NCBI GenBank assembly: GCA_902496665.1
Contig: CABVBU010000004.1
Location: 62,001-126,000, forward strand
DNA length: 64,000 bases
Direction of reading: 5' to 3'
From: an uncultured Clostridium sp.
GTDB lineage: Bacteria; Bacillota; Clostridia; Lachnospirales; Lachnospiraceae
In this document: in pieces, positions 8,951 to 17,564 of the stretch
How positions within the stretch are numbered: position 1 is the stretch's first letter
How the letters are laid out: every line of letters starts with the position of its first letter
Translations under genes and position numbers: made by a program
The notes under the pieces: model-generated
What the model saw: the letters and a program-made list of their open reading frames with translations, nothing else
Told to the model about the DNA's origin: nothing
Databases searched by the model: none

Positions 8951-9229
8951 TCAGTCACTGTCCGGCAAAAACTTGATCTTTACCATGATCTGCTTCGCAA
9001 CCTGATTCTCTGCAAGCTTAATATCGTCTACATGAGTCGCGAAAGGCAGGTCGGCCTCTAATTCTTCCAGCTCTACGCTGATCCAGTTCTGGGCTGCGTC
9101 TCTGGCGTTTTCGATAGCGTCCTCTAAATCGGCACCGTCCGCCTCACACATCTCCAGATCCGGAAAGAATGCGTGATAACCGGTTCCATCTTCTTTCTCT
9201 GTAAATACGGCAGGATATGTAAATGTCAT
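8951..9229 (-). CDS. HicB-like antitoxin-family protein, orphan
   Basis: A 92-residue protein with the HicB RNase-H-like fold signature: YPAVFTEKEDGTGYHAFFPDLEMC, then ADLEDAIENARDAAQNWI. HicB normally neutralises the small mRNA interferase HicA and often carries a C-terminal DNA-binding helix. Here the C terminus is short (VAKQIMVKIKFLPDSD) with no obvious DNA-binding domain. No HicA-like frame (about 60 residues with the GSH motif) lies on either side. It may act as an isolated HicB-fold protein. A good GGAG precedes the ATG at 9229. Confidence 0.8.
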   Translation of the reverse strand: MTFTYPAVFTEKEDGTGYHAFFPDLEMCEADGADLEDAIENARDAAQNWISVELEELEADLPFATHVDDIKLAENQVAKQIMVKIKFLPDSD

Positions 9230-9260
9230 AGTTTTCTCCTCTCCGATCTTTTTTTAATCA

Positions 9261-9308
9261 ACATGAGCCGCAGGCTGCAAAGCAAACGCTGCAGGCTGCG
9301 GCCCATGT
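9261..9308. other. stem-loop between pnp and the HicB-like gene
   Basis: ACATG-A-GCCGCAG-G-CTGC pairs with GCAGGCTGCGGCCCATGT at about 18 positions with two mismatches. No U-tract follows on the minus strand, so it is more likely a 3'-end-stabilising or processing hairpin after pnp than a clean terminator. Confidence 0.5.
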
Positions 9309-9378
9309 ATTTATCGTAAGCAGCACCGTTCAGCCATGCAGTAACCAAAACTGGCACATAACTGAACTCTGGCATGCC

Positions 9379-11598
9379 TTACTCGTTATCTTCCTTCTTC
9401 TCAGAACGCTCGCGTCTGTCGTCGCGGCGTCCGCCTCTTCTGTCATCACGTCTCTCCGGGCGGTCGCTTCTCTCGCGTCTTTCCGGACGTGTTAACTTCT
9501 CAAGGTCTGCTGTCATATCTTCCGGTCTCATGGTCAGGTTGATTCTGCCCATGCGGTCTACCTCAACAACTCTTACGGTAACCTCATCGCCGATGTTGAC
9601 AACATCCTCAACCTTTGCTACACGCTTGTCGGAGAGCTTGGAGATATGAACCATGCCATCCTTGTTCGGAGCAAGCTCAACGAATGCGCCGAATTCCATG
9701 ATGCGGACAACCTTACCTGTGTAGATCATACCCGGCTCAACGTCTGTCACGATGTTCTTAATGGTAGCGATGGCCTTATCGATCATCTCCTGATCAGTGC
9801 CGCAAACATTTACTGCACCGTCGTCTGTGATGTCGATCTTAACGCCTGTCTCCTCGATGATCTTGTTGATGACCTTACCCTGCTTGCCGACTACATCGCC
9901 GATCTTAGCCGGATCGATGGTGATCTGTGTGATCTTCGGAGCGTACTTGGACAGAGTCTTTCTCGGCTCGCTGATAACCGGAGCCATAATGTTATCCATG
10001 ATGTAAAGTCTTGCTTCACGGCAGCGTCTGATCGCCTCCTCGATGATCGGGCGTGTTAAACCGTGGATCTTGATATCCATCTGGATCGCAGTGATACCTT
10101 CGTGAGTACCGCCTACCTTGAAGTCCATGTCTCCGAAGAAGTCCTCAAGACCCTGGATATCGGTAAGAACGATGTAATCATCGTCTGTCTCGCCTGTTAC
10201 AAGACCGCAGGAGATACCGGCTACCATAGTCTTGATCGGAACACCTGCTGCCATAAGGGACAGGGTAGATGCACAGATGCTGGCCTGGGATGTGGAACCG
10301 TTGGACTCCATTGTCTCAGATACAGTACGGATCGCGTACGGGAACTCTTCCTCGCTCGGAAGTACCGGTACAAGGGCACGCTCAGCAAGAGCGCCATGAC
10401 CGATCTCACGGCGTCCCGGTCCTCTGGACGGCTTTGTCTCGCCTACGGAGAAGGACGGGAAGTTGTAATGGTGCATATATCTCTTTGTCGTCTCATTCTC
10501 ATCAAGACCGTCAAGACGCTGTGCCTCGGAAAGCGGTGCCAGTGTGCATGCGTTTAAGATCTGGGTCTGTCCACGGGTGAACATACCTGAACCATGTACG
10601 CGCGGAAGGATATCGATCTCAGCAGCTAACGGACGGATCTCGTCGATGCGGCGGCCATCCGGGCGCTTGTGGTCTTTTAAGATCATCTTTCTTACGGTCT
10701 TCTTCTGATACTGGTAAACAGCCTGTCCGATCAACGGAAGCCACTCTTCGTTTTCAGCAAATGCCTCTTCGAGACGCTCTGTGATCTGGCGGATGTTCTC
10801 CTCACGTTTCTGCTTCTCGTCTGTGAATACAGCCTCTTCCATCTCAGCCGGCGGAACGATCTCTTTGATCGCAGCGAACAGCTCATCCGGAATTGCGCAG
10901 CTCTCGTAAGTGTGCTTTTCTTTACCGCACTCAGCAACGATGCGGTCGATGAATTTAATGATCTCCTGGTTTACTTCGTGTGCCTTGAAGATCGCGTCGA
11001 TCATGGTCTGCTCCGGAACTTCCTTCGCGCCAGCCTCGATCATGATAACTTTCTCTCTTGTGGATGCAACGGTAAGAGCAAGATCAGATACTTTCTTCTG
11101 AGCGGATGTCGGGTTGATAATGAACTCGCCGTCAATAAGACCTACCTGGGTCATTGCGCACGGACCGTCAAACGGGATATCGGAAATACATGTAGCGATC
11201 GCGGAACCGAGCATAGCTGTGAGCTCCGGGCTGCACTCCGGGTCAACAGACATAACAATGTTGTCAAGTGTTACGTCGTTTCTGTAGTCCTTCGGGAATA
11301 ACGGACGCATCGGACGGTCGATAACACGGGAAGTAAGGGTCGCATTCTCGGATGCCTTTCCCTCTCTCTTTGTGAATCCGCCCGGGATCTTTCCTACGGA
11401 GTATAATTTTTCTTCATATTCTACGCTTAACGGGAAGAAATCGATTCCGTCTCTCGGCTTGTCAGATGCAGTTGCGGTAGAAAGAACAACTGTATCGCCG
11501 TAGTGCATGAATGCTGCACCGTTTGCCTGCTTTGCAACGCGGCCTACCTCAACGGTAAGGGTACGTCCTGCAAGTTCCATGGAAAAACTCTTAAACAT
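9379..11598 (-). CDS. pnp: polyribonucleotide nucleotidyltransferase (PNPase)
   Basis: A 739-residue phosphorolytic 3'-5' exoribonuclease that turns over mRNA and trims RNA ends. Two RNase PH domains are visible (residues about 5-230 and 315-540; catalytic-site GDMDFKVGGTHEGITAIQMD). A KH domain (DVVGKQGKVINKIIEETG, near 565) and an S1 domain (GAFVELAPNKDGMVHISKL, near 640) follow. The last 35 residues form an Arg/Asp/Glu-rich tail (RRERSDRPERRDDRRGGRR). The start at 11598 (MFKSFSMELAGRTL) is fixed by AGGAG 8 bases before it; the in-frame extension upstream covers the terminator region and is not coding. It follows rpsO as in most bacteria. Confidence 0.97.
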   Translation of the reverse strand: MFKSFSMELAGRTLTVEVGRVAKQANGAAFMHYGDTVVLSTATASDKPRDGIDFFPLSVEYEEKLYSVGKIPGGFTKREGKASENATLTSRVIDRPMRPLFPKDYRNDVTLDNIVMSVDPECSPELTAMLGSAIATCISDIPFDGPCAMTQVGLIDGEFIINPTSAQKKVSDLALTVASTREKVIMIEAGAKEVPEQTMIDAIFKAHEVNQEIIKFIDRIVAECGKEKHTYESCAIPDELFAAIKEIVPPAEMEEAVFTDEKQKREENIRQITERLEEAFAENEEWLPLIGQAVYQYQKKTVRKMILKDHKRPDGRRIDEIRPLAAEIDILPRVHGSGMFTRGQTQILNACTLAPLSEAQRLDGLDENETTKRYMHHYNFPSFSVGETKPSRGPGRREIGHGALAERALVPVLPSEEEFPYAIRTVSETMESNGSTSQASICASTLSLMAAGVPIKTMVAGISCGLVTGETDDDYIVLTDIQGLEDFFGDMDFKVGGTHEGITAIQMDIKIHGLTRPIIEEAIRRCREARLYIMDNIMAPVISEPRKTLSKYAPKITQITIDPAKIGDVVGKQGKVINKIIEETGVKIDITDDGAVNVCGTDQEMIDKAIATIKNIVTDVEPGMIYTGKVVRIMEFGAFVELAPNKDGMVHISKLSDKRVAKVEDVVNIGDEVTVRVVEVDRMGRINLTMRPEDMTADLEKLTRPERRERSDRPERRDDRRGGRRDDRRERSEKKEDNE

Positions 11599-11744
11599 GG
11601 CTTCGTCTCCTTTTCTTAATTCATTTGCGACAGAAGAAGCCGAAACTACTAAACTAAACATGATCCACGCATTGGTTAACACGCGAACCCGTAAGCTCCG
11701 GATCACTCATGCCTACTTTAGCGGTCTCGGAAGTTTCTTCCGTC

Positions 11745-11792
11745 TGTCAATTACAACAAAGGTGGAGTACACGAAATCATGCGCTCCACCCA
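11745..11792 (-). terminator. rpsO-pnp intergenic hairpin/terminator
   Basis: On the minus strand GGTGGAG...CTCCACC is followed by TTTGTTGTAATT. A second small stem (CGGAAG-CTTCCG, 11727-11742) lies just downstream. This arrangement can attenuate or process the rpsO-pnp transcript. Confidence 0.6.
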
Positions 11793-11803
11793 TAAGTCTG
11801 CTA

Positions 11804-12070
11804 TTACTTTCTGATGCCTAACTTCTCAATAAGAGCACGGTATCCTTCAAGATCAGATTTCTTAAGGTATGCAAGAAGACCACGTCTCTGACCTACCATC
11901 ATAAGAAGACCACGTCTGGAATGATGATCTTTCGGGTTAACTTTTAAATGCTCTGTGAGCTCTGCGATTCTCTCTGTAAGAATTGCGATCTGAACTTCCG
12001 GTGAACCTGTGTCGCCCGGTTTTCTGCCGTACTCAGCGATAATAGCTGCTTTCTTTTCCTTTGAAATCAT
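11804..12070 (-). CDS. rpsO: 30S ribosomal protein S15
   Basis: The 88-residue S15 that binds the central domain of 16S rRNA early in small-subunit assembly. The full-length family pattern is present, including EYGRKPGDTGSPEVQIAILTERI and HSRRGLLMMVGQRRGLLAYL. AAGGAGG precedes the ATG. It has its own promoter (12168-12196) and a leader of about 90 bases with two short stems (around 12120-12155). S15 mRNA leaders are often autoregulated by the protein, but I cannot match this leader to a known S15-binding fold by eye. Confidence 0.97.
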   Translation of the reverse strand: MISKEKKAAIIAEYGRKPGDTGSPEVQIAILTERIAELTEHLKVNPKDHHSRRGLLMMVGQRRGLLAYLKKSDLEGYRALIEKLGIRK

Positions 12071-12167
12071 TATGATTTCCTCCTTAAAATTCTTTAAACT
12101 TACCGATCACCAGGTCCCGGTTGGAGTTATCCGCTGACCGAGCGTCGGCGCTTTTACATACTCCGAC

Positions 12168-12196
12168 AGTATAGCATACCTGTCTTTAAAAGTAAA
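12168..12196 (-). promoter_or_regulatory. rpsO-pnp promoter
   Basis: TTTACT (12191-12196), 17 bases, TATACT (12168-12173) on the minus strand. Placed between the L,D-transpeptidase terminator and rpsO. Confidence 0.6.
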
Positions 12197-12235
12197 TATG
12201 TTTTTTTCAGAAAAAGCCCCGGAATCTTCCAGTTC

Positions 12236-12280
12236 AAAAAAGCAGTTCAAATCGTGTTTAAACGTCACGGAATTGAACTG
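12236..12280 (-). terminator. terminator after the L,D-transpeptidase gene
   Basis: CAGTTCAA...TTGAACTG stem followed by CTTTTTTG on the minus strand, 20 bases beyond the stop at 12300. Confidence 0.75.
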
Positions 12281-12299
12281 TTTTTCTTTTAAACAGATT

Positions 12300-14135
12300 T
12301 TAAAATCCAGGTCCGACTTCCTGCTCTGTCGTGCCTTCCGTCTCCTGCACAAATCCCGGTCCGAAGCTCTCGTTGTCCCCGCCCGCCGTAACTGCAGGTG
12401 TCGTCTCAGGTGCCGCGGTTGTCTCCGGCACGGACGGTCCCGCCGCGGTCGTTTCCGGCGCTGCTGTGGTCGCCGGTGCTGCCGTCGTCTCAGGTGCCGC
12501 GGTTGTCGGCGCTGCCGTCGTAGCTGCCGTTGTCTCCGCCGTCCCGTCCTTCTTCGTTCCGCTGGTCTTGGAGCTCTCCGTGCCGTCTAAATGGTAGCAC
12601 AGGACCGGATCTCCCGCGGAGATATTCTCGTAGATGGTCTTCGCCACTGTCGGCGGCAGGTTGACGCAGCCGTGGGATCCGCCATTCTTGTAAATCGTTC
12701 CGCCAAATGTCTTTCTCCAATTCGCGTCATGCAGACCGATTCCGCCGTTAAACGGCATCCAGTAGGAAACAGGAGTCGCGTATCCCTGGCCTTTCAGGGT
12801 CGCATTTCTCTGCTTATACGTGATGGAATAAGCACCCGCCGGGGTACTCCAGCCCTTCGCTGCATTTCCGGACACGAAATCCGACTCCACAAGAAGCTTT
12901 CCTTTCGCATAGAAGTAAAGATGCTGCGCCGTCAGGTTGATCTCCACATATGTATTTCCATAATCATTTCCCGAATGGCTCGCAGCCTTCTGGGAATACT
13001 CCGGCTCTCTGGATGTCTGCTCCCCGTTTTTGATGAGGCTCACGAGAGCTGCCGTCTCCTTCGCCTGGTCGATCTTCCATCCGTAATTTCCGGTGGTGAT
13101 GGTCACTGTCTTTCCGTAGGATGTCTTCAATGTCTTCGGCTTATACGCGGTGTTGTAGGTGGATGCCAGGTTCTTGACATACTCCGCCGCCTTCGACTCG
13201 CTGACACTGACGCTCGTTCCGTTGACCGTGAGCCAGTTATGGATCTCATTTCCGTTCAGCGTCTCCGCTTTATCCCCGAACTTATATGTGATCTTCGCTC
13301 CCACATACTTGTTCATAGTCTCGCAGGCCGTCTTAAGTGCCTCGTCCTCAGAGGTCACCGAAGGAGCCAGGTAACATCCCTGCTCCTCGAGGTCCACACT
13401 CTCCGCCAGGGACATGATCGCAGTGGCGACCGCCTCTTTCACCTTATCCTCCAGGAGCTCCGTTCCCTCATCCTCTTTTACGATCGAGTAAGAGCCCGTC
13501 GCGGAATCATAATCAGAGATCTTCGCGTCCTCCGGCTCTCTCATATTTTCCTCGTCCATGCAGGAGAGACCTTTTACTGCCTCATTCAGCATATCGTCGC
13601 TGTAGCGGAGCAGGGCATCCGTATTTACCTCATTCACCGCTTTTCCAAACCGGTATTTTCCCCAGTCCATCGGCTTCTGGGCGGCGATGGCCTTATCTAA
13701 CGTGTCATCGAACTCTGCGTAGAGTCCCACGCTCTCCCCAGTGATGGACTCAGAGAGATCCTCGCGCCCATTGATGGTCAGCGTGTATCCCTTTAACTGC
13801 TCCATGATGGCATCTTCCACTTCCGATGCCGTCTTTCCCGTCACATCCATGCCGTCAACGATGGTTCCGGGCAGAAAACATGTCTTGTATTTTGAGGATT
13901 CGTGCCAGTAGAGGCCGCCGCCAACGGCTCCAACGAGAACGACCACGCCGCCGCACACGGCCGCGATCTTTACCGCCAGTTCCTTATTGATCCCGGTCCC
14001 GCGGTTCTTTCCCCGTTTTCTCCCTTTCTGGGCCTTAAATTCCGCATATGTCATCGCCGGCTTCTGTTCCGGCGCCTGCTTTTCTTTTTCCCCGCCTTCC
14101 GGCTTATTTTCTAACTCCACTTCTTCCTTCTCCAT
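12300..14135 (-). CDS. L,D-transpeptidase with peptidoglycan-binding domain
   Basis: A 611-residue membrane-anchored YkuD-family L,D-transpeptidase that makes 3-3 peptidoglycan cross-links or attaches proteins to the wall. A charged cytoplasmic N terminus (1-50) is followed by one membrane helix (about 51-75). VanW/PG_binding_4-like modules come next (about 80-350), then the YkuD domain (about 370-510) with GIGLHDANW and the catalytic GGSHGCVNLPP. The last 90 residues are a low-complexity Thr/Ala/Pro tail with repeated TTAAPE units. It starts 48 bp after ribF; a GC-rich imperfect stem with a 3-base loop (14149-14178) lies in the gap and no strong ribosome site is seen, so expression may be low or separately controlled. 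Confidence 0.9.
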   Translation of the reverse strand: MEKEEVELENKPEGGEKEKQAPEQKPAMTYAEFKAQKGRKRGKNRGTGINKELAVKIAAVCGGVVVLVGAVGGGLYWHESSKYKTCFLPGTIVDGMDVTGKTASEVEDAIMEQLKGYTLTINGREDLSESITGESVGLYAEFDDTLDKAIAAQKPMDWGKYRFGKAVNEVNTDALLRYSDDMLNEAVKGLSCMDEENMREPEDAKISDYDSATGSYSIVKEDEGTELLEDKVKEAVATAIMSLAESVDLEEQGCYLAPSVTSEDEALKTACETMNKYVGAKITYKFGDKAETLNGNEIHNWLTVNGTSVSVSESKAAEYVKNLASTYNTAYKPKTLKTSYGKTVTITTGNYGWKIDQAKETAALVSLIKNGEQTSREPEYSQKAASHSGNDYGNTYVEINLTAQHLYFYAKGKLLVESDFVSGNAAKGWSTPAGAYSITYKQRNATLKGQGYATPVSYWMPFNGGIGLHDANWRKTFGGTIYKNGGSHGCVNLPPTVAKTIYENISAGDPVLCYHLDGTESSKTSGTKKDGTAETTAATTAAPTTAAPETTAAPATTAAPETTAAGPSVPETTAAPETTPAVTAGGDNESFGPGFVQETEGTTEQEVGPGF

Positions 14136-14183
14136 ATTTCATAAGATACGCCCGTCTCCCTTAGAGAAACGGACGCCTTCTTT

Positions 14184-15113
14184 TTACGCAAACTCCAGAT
14201 ACCGTCTCTGGCACTCCTTGATATCATGGTCCAGCTGCGCCTTCAGCGCGTCGATGGACTCAAACTTCATCTCCGGTCTCACAAAATCGAGAAGCTCTAC
14301 TTTCATGTCTTTTCCGTAGAGATTTCCCTCAAAGTTATAGAGATAAGTCTCCACTCCCACCGGATTTTCCCCGGAGATCGTAGGTTTTGCCCCCACATTT
14401 GTCAGTCCACCGTAAGTTTTTCCGTCCACGGTCACCCTCGTCACATAGACGCCGAACTTCGGCAGGTGTTTCACCGCCGGCGGGATCAGGTTCGCCGTCG
14501 GATATAATTTTGTGTGTCCGATGGCGTTTCCATGCTGCACCGTTCCGGTGACAAAGTAATAATACCCCAAAAGCTTGTTTGCCTTTATGATATTTCCATC
14601 CGCCAGCATCTCACGGATGTAGGTGCTGCTGATGATCTTTCCTTCCTCGTCCCGCTCCTTGTCAACAATAAAATAGCGGTATCCGTACTCAGACGACAGG
14701 CGCTCCAGCATCGCGCAGTCCCCGGCTGCCTTGTATCCAAAGTGGCAGTCCGGACCGGAAACGATGACCCCGGCGTTCATGTGTCCCACCAGGATGTCGG
14801 AGACGAACTTCTCCGGTGCCATATGGCATACTTCCTCATCAAATGGGTATTCCACGATGTAGTCCACACCGGCTCTCTCCAAAAGCATCTCACGCTCCGG
14901 GTTCGTCATGATCATGGTCTGCATCTTTCCCTTTACCAAGGTTCCCGGAGGCGTCGCGAAGGTGAACACGGCGATCTTAAAGCCTTGTTCCTTCCATTTT
15001 AACATCTCATGCATCAGCTTCTGGTGTCCCCTGTGGAGACCGTCAAACTTACCGATGCTGACGACTGTTTTCTCTTTGATCTGAAACTCTCTGGTTTCCG
15101 CGATGTACTGCAT
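14184..15113 (-). CDS. ribF: bifunctional riboflavin kinase / FAD synthetase
   Basis: A 309-residue enzyme converting riboflavin to FMN and then FAD. The N-terminal nucleotidyltransferase domain carries VSIGKFDGLHRGHQKLM (HxGH-type) and ISSTYIREML. The C-terminal kinase domain carries GTVQHGNAIGHTKLYPTAN and YLYNFEGNLYGKDM. The start at 15113 is set by GGGAGG and lies one base after the truB stop (TGA-C-ATG), so the two are translationally coupled. Upstream in-frame sequence to 15197 is truB coding sequence in another frame. Confidence 0.95.
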   Translation of the reverse strand: MQYIAETREFQIKEKTVVSIGKFDGLHRGHQKLMHEMLKWKEQGFKIAVFTFATPPGTLVKGKMQTMIMTNPEREMLLERAGVDYIVEYPFDEEVCHMAPEKFVSDILVGHMNAGVIVSGPDCHFGYKAAGDCAMLERLSSEYGYRYFIVDKERDEEGKIISSTYIREMLADGNIIKANKLLGYYYFVTGTVQHGNAIGHTKLYPTANLIPPAVKHLPKFGVYVTRVTVDGKTYGGLTNVGAKPTISGENPVGVETYLYNFEGNLYGKDMKVELLDFVRPEMKFESIDALKAQLDHDIKECQRRYLEFA

Positions 15114-15114
15114 G

Positions 15115-16017
15115 TCAATTTCCTCCCAGAAAGATTTTTTCCGGATAGTACATGTGTTTCTCTTCGTCGTACTTAAACACCCCGATAAAGGTTCCATCCG
15201 AATGATAAACGCGGAACATGTCCCCGCCCTTTACATCTTTTACCGCGCGGCTGCGGAACGGATTTCCATTCTTTAAGAGCTTATCGAGCTCCTCCGTATC
15301 CGAGCGGATCTCCGGAAGCTCCTTGAATACTTCCTCCACCGGGAGTACGGCCTCCGCCAGCCGGTCTTCCTCTTTTAACTTCTGAAGTTCGTCCAGTGTC
15401 AGACTCTCTGAGAGCTCAAACCGGCCCACCTTTGTCCGAAGCAGCTCCTTCATGCAGCCGCCGACGGAGAGCTTCGCGCCGATATCATGGCACAGGGTGC
15501 GGATATAAGTTCCCTTTGAGCAGGATACGGTCATCGTGACCTCCGGGAGCTCCATCCTCTCGATCTGGATATCGAAGATCTTAACCGGGCGCGCTTTCCG
15601 CTCCACAGTCTTTCCCTCTCTCGCAAGCTCATAGAGCTTCTTTCCATCGACCTTGAGTGCCGAGTACATCGGCGGGACCTGGGCGTAATCCCCGATAAAG
15701 GAGAAGACCGCATCCCGCACTTCGTTTTCTGTAAGGCCCGATGTATCTTTTGTCTCCAGCACCGTACCCGTCGTATCCTCCGTGTCCGTCTCGGTTCCCA
15801 GAAGAAGAACAGCCCGGTATGTCTTGTCGTGGTCAGTCAGCATATCACAGAGCTTTGTGCCTTTTCCGGCGCACACCGGAAGAACTCCTTCCGCCGCCGG
15901 ATCCAGAGTCCCCGTATGACCGATTTTTCTCTGACCCAGGATCCCTCGCATTTTCGCCACGACATCGTGGGAGGTGAATCCTTTTTCTTTATATACGTTA
16001 ATAATTCCGTCGTACAT
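15115..16017 (-). CDS. truB: tRNA pseudouridine(55) synthase
   Basis: A 300-residue enzyme that makes pseudouridine 55 in the T-loop of tRNAs. Hallmarks are GIINVYKEKGFTSHDVV, the catalytic-Asp motif GHTGTLDPAAEGVLPVC near residue 35, and YAQVPPMYSALKVDGKKLYE. A C-terminal PUA-like part follows (FRSRAVKDVKGGDMFRVY). Its position between nrnA and ribF is the usual Firmicute order. Confidence 0.96.
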   Translation of the reverse strand: MYDGIINVYKEKGFTSHDVVAKMRGILGQRKIGHTGTLDPAAEGVLPVCAGKGTKLCDMLTDHDKTYRAVLLLGTETDTEDTTGTVLETKDTSGLTENEVRDAVFSFIGDYAQVPPMYSALKVDGKKLYELAREGKTVERKARPVKIFDIQIERMELPEVTMTVSCSKGTYIRTLCHDIGAKLSVGGCMKELLRTKVGRFELSESLTLDELQKLKEEDRLAEAVLPVEEVFKELPEIRSDTEELDKLLKNGNPFRSRAVKDVKGGDMFRVYHSDGTFIGVFKYDEEKHMYYPEKIFLGGN

Positions 16018-16035
16018 TCTTTCCTCCGGTGTTCG

Positions 16036-16998
16036 TTACTTGAGCTCTTCCCACTGCTCTCGGATCTTTCCGCTGATCTTCTCCACGATCTCCTGCGGCT
16101 CCCCTGTCATCGTACAGCCTGCGGCCTTCACATGTCCGCCGCCGCCGAAGCTCTGGGCGATCCGGCTCACATCCACAGCGGAGTTTGTTCTGAGGCTCAC
16201 CTTATACTCGCCAGGATTTCCCGTCTGGTAGAGCAGAAACGCGATCTCGATGCCTTCAATGATCCGAAGCTGGTCCACGATTCCATCCGTAGCCTTTACG
16301 GTACAGCCATATTCCTTTAACTCATCCGTTGTGACAACCGTGTATACACAACGGTTATCCAGGATCCGTACACTGTCGAGGACAGCCCGGCCGTGAAGCT
16401 TCGCCTGACCGTATGTCTTCGCAAAAAAGCTGTCGTCTATGATCTTCGGGAAATCAATACCTTTTTCCATTAAGAATCCAGCGATCTCCATGGTCTGCCT
16501 CGATGTGTTTGAGAACTTGAAGATACCGGTATCATGGGCGATTCCCGTGTACAGGCACTCTGCGACTGCTTTGCTGATCTTTTCCTTATCAAGAAGGCGG
16601 AACAGCACCTCGCTTGCGGAGCTCGCCCAGCTCTCGATCACGTTGACCCTGCACATTCCTTTGTTCGTGATGTGGTGGTCAACGCAGAATGTATCTTTTG
16701 CGGTCTCCCAGTATGGGGCGAAGGCGCCCAGGCGCGGAACGTCGCTGGCATCCGATGTGATGCAAAGGTCAAATGTTTTTGTGTCGTCGTATTCTGTGTG
16801 TACATCCTCATAACCGGAAAGATAGGAAAATTTCACTCCCATTTTCTCCAGATACACCGAGACCTCAAGTCCCTCATAATTTTCCTTCAGATAATTATAG
16901 AGTCCCAGACAGGAACCGATACAGTCCCCGTCCGGGTTTACATGGCCCAGGATCACGATGGTCTTCTTTCCTTCCAGCATCTCATCAAGAATTCCCAA
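16036..16998 (-). CDS. nrnA: DHH-family oligoribonuclease / pAp phosphatase NrnA
   Basis: A 320-residue DHH-DHHA1 phosphoesterase that degrades nanoRNAs and dephosphorylates pAp. Motifs are GHVNPDGDCIGS (residues 18-29), SDASD near 89, and CVDHHITNKG near 112. The DHHA1 glycine motif FGGGGHVKAAG is near residue 289. The start codon is TTG at 16998, preceded by GGGAGG at 8 bases; the next ATG (codon 7) would cut into the first conserved strand. A strong terminator separates it from rbfA, so it may need a promoter of its own. Confidence 0.92.
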   Translation of the reverse strand: MGILDEMLEGKKTIVILGHVNPDGDCIGSCLGLYNYLKENYEGLEVSVYLEKMGVKFSYLSGYEDVHTEYDDTKTFDLCITSDASDVPRLGAFAPYWETAKDTFCVDHHITNKGMCRVNVIESWASSASEVLFRLLDKEKISKAVAECLYTGIAHDTGIFKFSNTSRQTMEIAGFLMEKGIDFPKIIDDSFFAKTYGQAKLHGRAVLDSVRILDNRCVYTVVTTDELKEYGCTVKATDGIVDQLRIIEGIEIAFLLYQTGNPGEYKVSLRTNSAVDVSRIAQSFGGGGHVKAAGCTMTGEPQEIVEKISGKIREQWEELK

Positions 16999-17035
16999 AA
17001 GTTCCGCCTCCCTTAATGTGTATTGTAATATAAAA

Positions 17036-17082
17036 AACAGAAAAATCCGGCAGAATCCGCGTTACGCGTGTCCGGCCGGATT
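17036..17082 (-). terminator. strong intrinsic terminator inside the nusA operon
   Basis: On the minus strand AATCCGGC and GCCGGATT form an 8-bp outer stem around a GC-rich loop, followed by TTTTTCTGTTTTTT. It sits between rbfA and nrnA, where most Firmicutes have continuous transcription. Confidence 0.75.
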
Positions 17083-17143
17083 CCTCTATATGATTTCAGT
17101 ACGCTCCGGTCCGCGTATTTTCCACGCAGACCGGTTCCTTCGT

Positions 17144-17539
17144 TTAATTTTCGCTCTCAGTGCCGTCGTCTTCCTGCTCCTCCGGCATATCCTTTGTCAC
17201 CTCATCGATGAGCTTGGACATGCGGACACCGTACTCGATGGACTGGTCCAGCACGAAGAAAATCTGCGGGGTGTTCCGAAGATTTACTTTCTTCGCAAGC
17301 TGGGTTCTGATAAAGCCCTCCGCGCTCTTTAAGCCGCGGATCGTATCTTTCGCCTGATCCTCGTCCGCAAGGACGCTGATGTAGGCCTTACAGATCTTAA
17401 GGTCCGGTGTGACCGAGACCTGGACCACGCTTGTCATCGGATGAACACGCGGGTCCTTGAGCTCGGAGCGAATGATTTCGCTCAGAGCTTTCTGGACTTC
17501 GCCGTTGATCCTGATATTTTTTACACTGTTTTTTCTCAT
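17144..17539 (-). CDS. rbfA: 30S ribosome-binding factor A
   Basis: A 131-residue KH-like protein needed for maturation of the 30S subunit and 16S 5' end. The family pattern is intact: RINGEVQKALSEIIRSELKDPR, VSVTPDLKICKAYISVL and the final FVLDQSIEYGVRMSKLI. The C terminus is acidic (PEEQEDDGTESEN). It begins 25 bp after infB. Confidence 0.95.
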   Translation of the reverse strand: MRKNSVKNIRINGEVQKALSEIIRSELKDPRVHPMTSVVQVSVTPDLKICKAYISVLADEDQAKDTIRGLKSAEGFIRTQLAKKVNLRNTPQIFFVLDQSIEYGVRMSKLIDEVTKDMPEEQEDDGTESEN

Positions 17540-17564
17540 GATATTACCTCTTCTCTGTCTGGGA

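Noticed and set aside
8951..9378. Complete HicAB toxin-antitoxin module
   Set aside because: Only a HicB-like frame is present; no HicA-sized frame with the expected motif lies on either side.
12591..13700. 369-codon plus-strand frame opposite the L,D-transpeptidase
   Set aside because: Antisense to a well-supported gene, no ribosome site and no recognisable domain.
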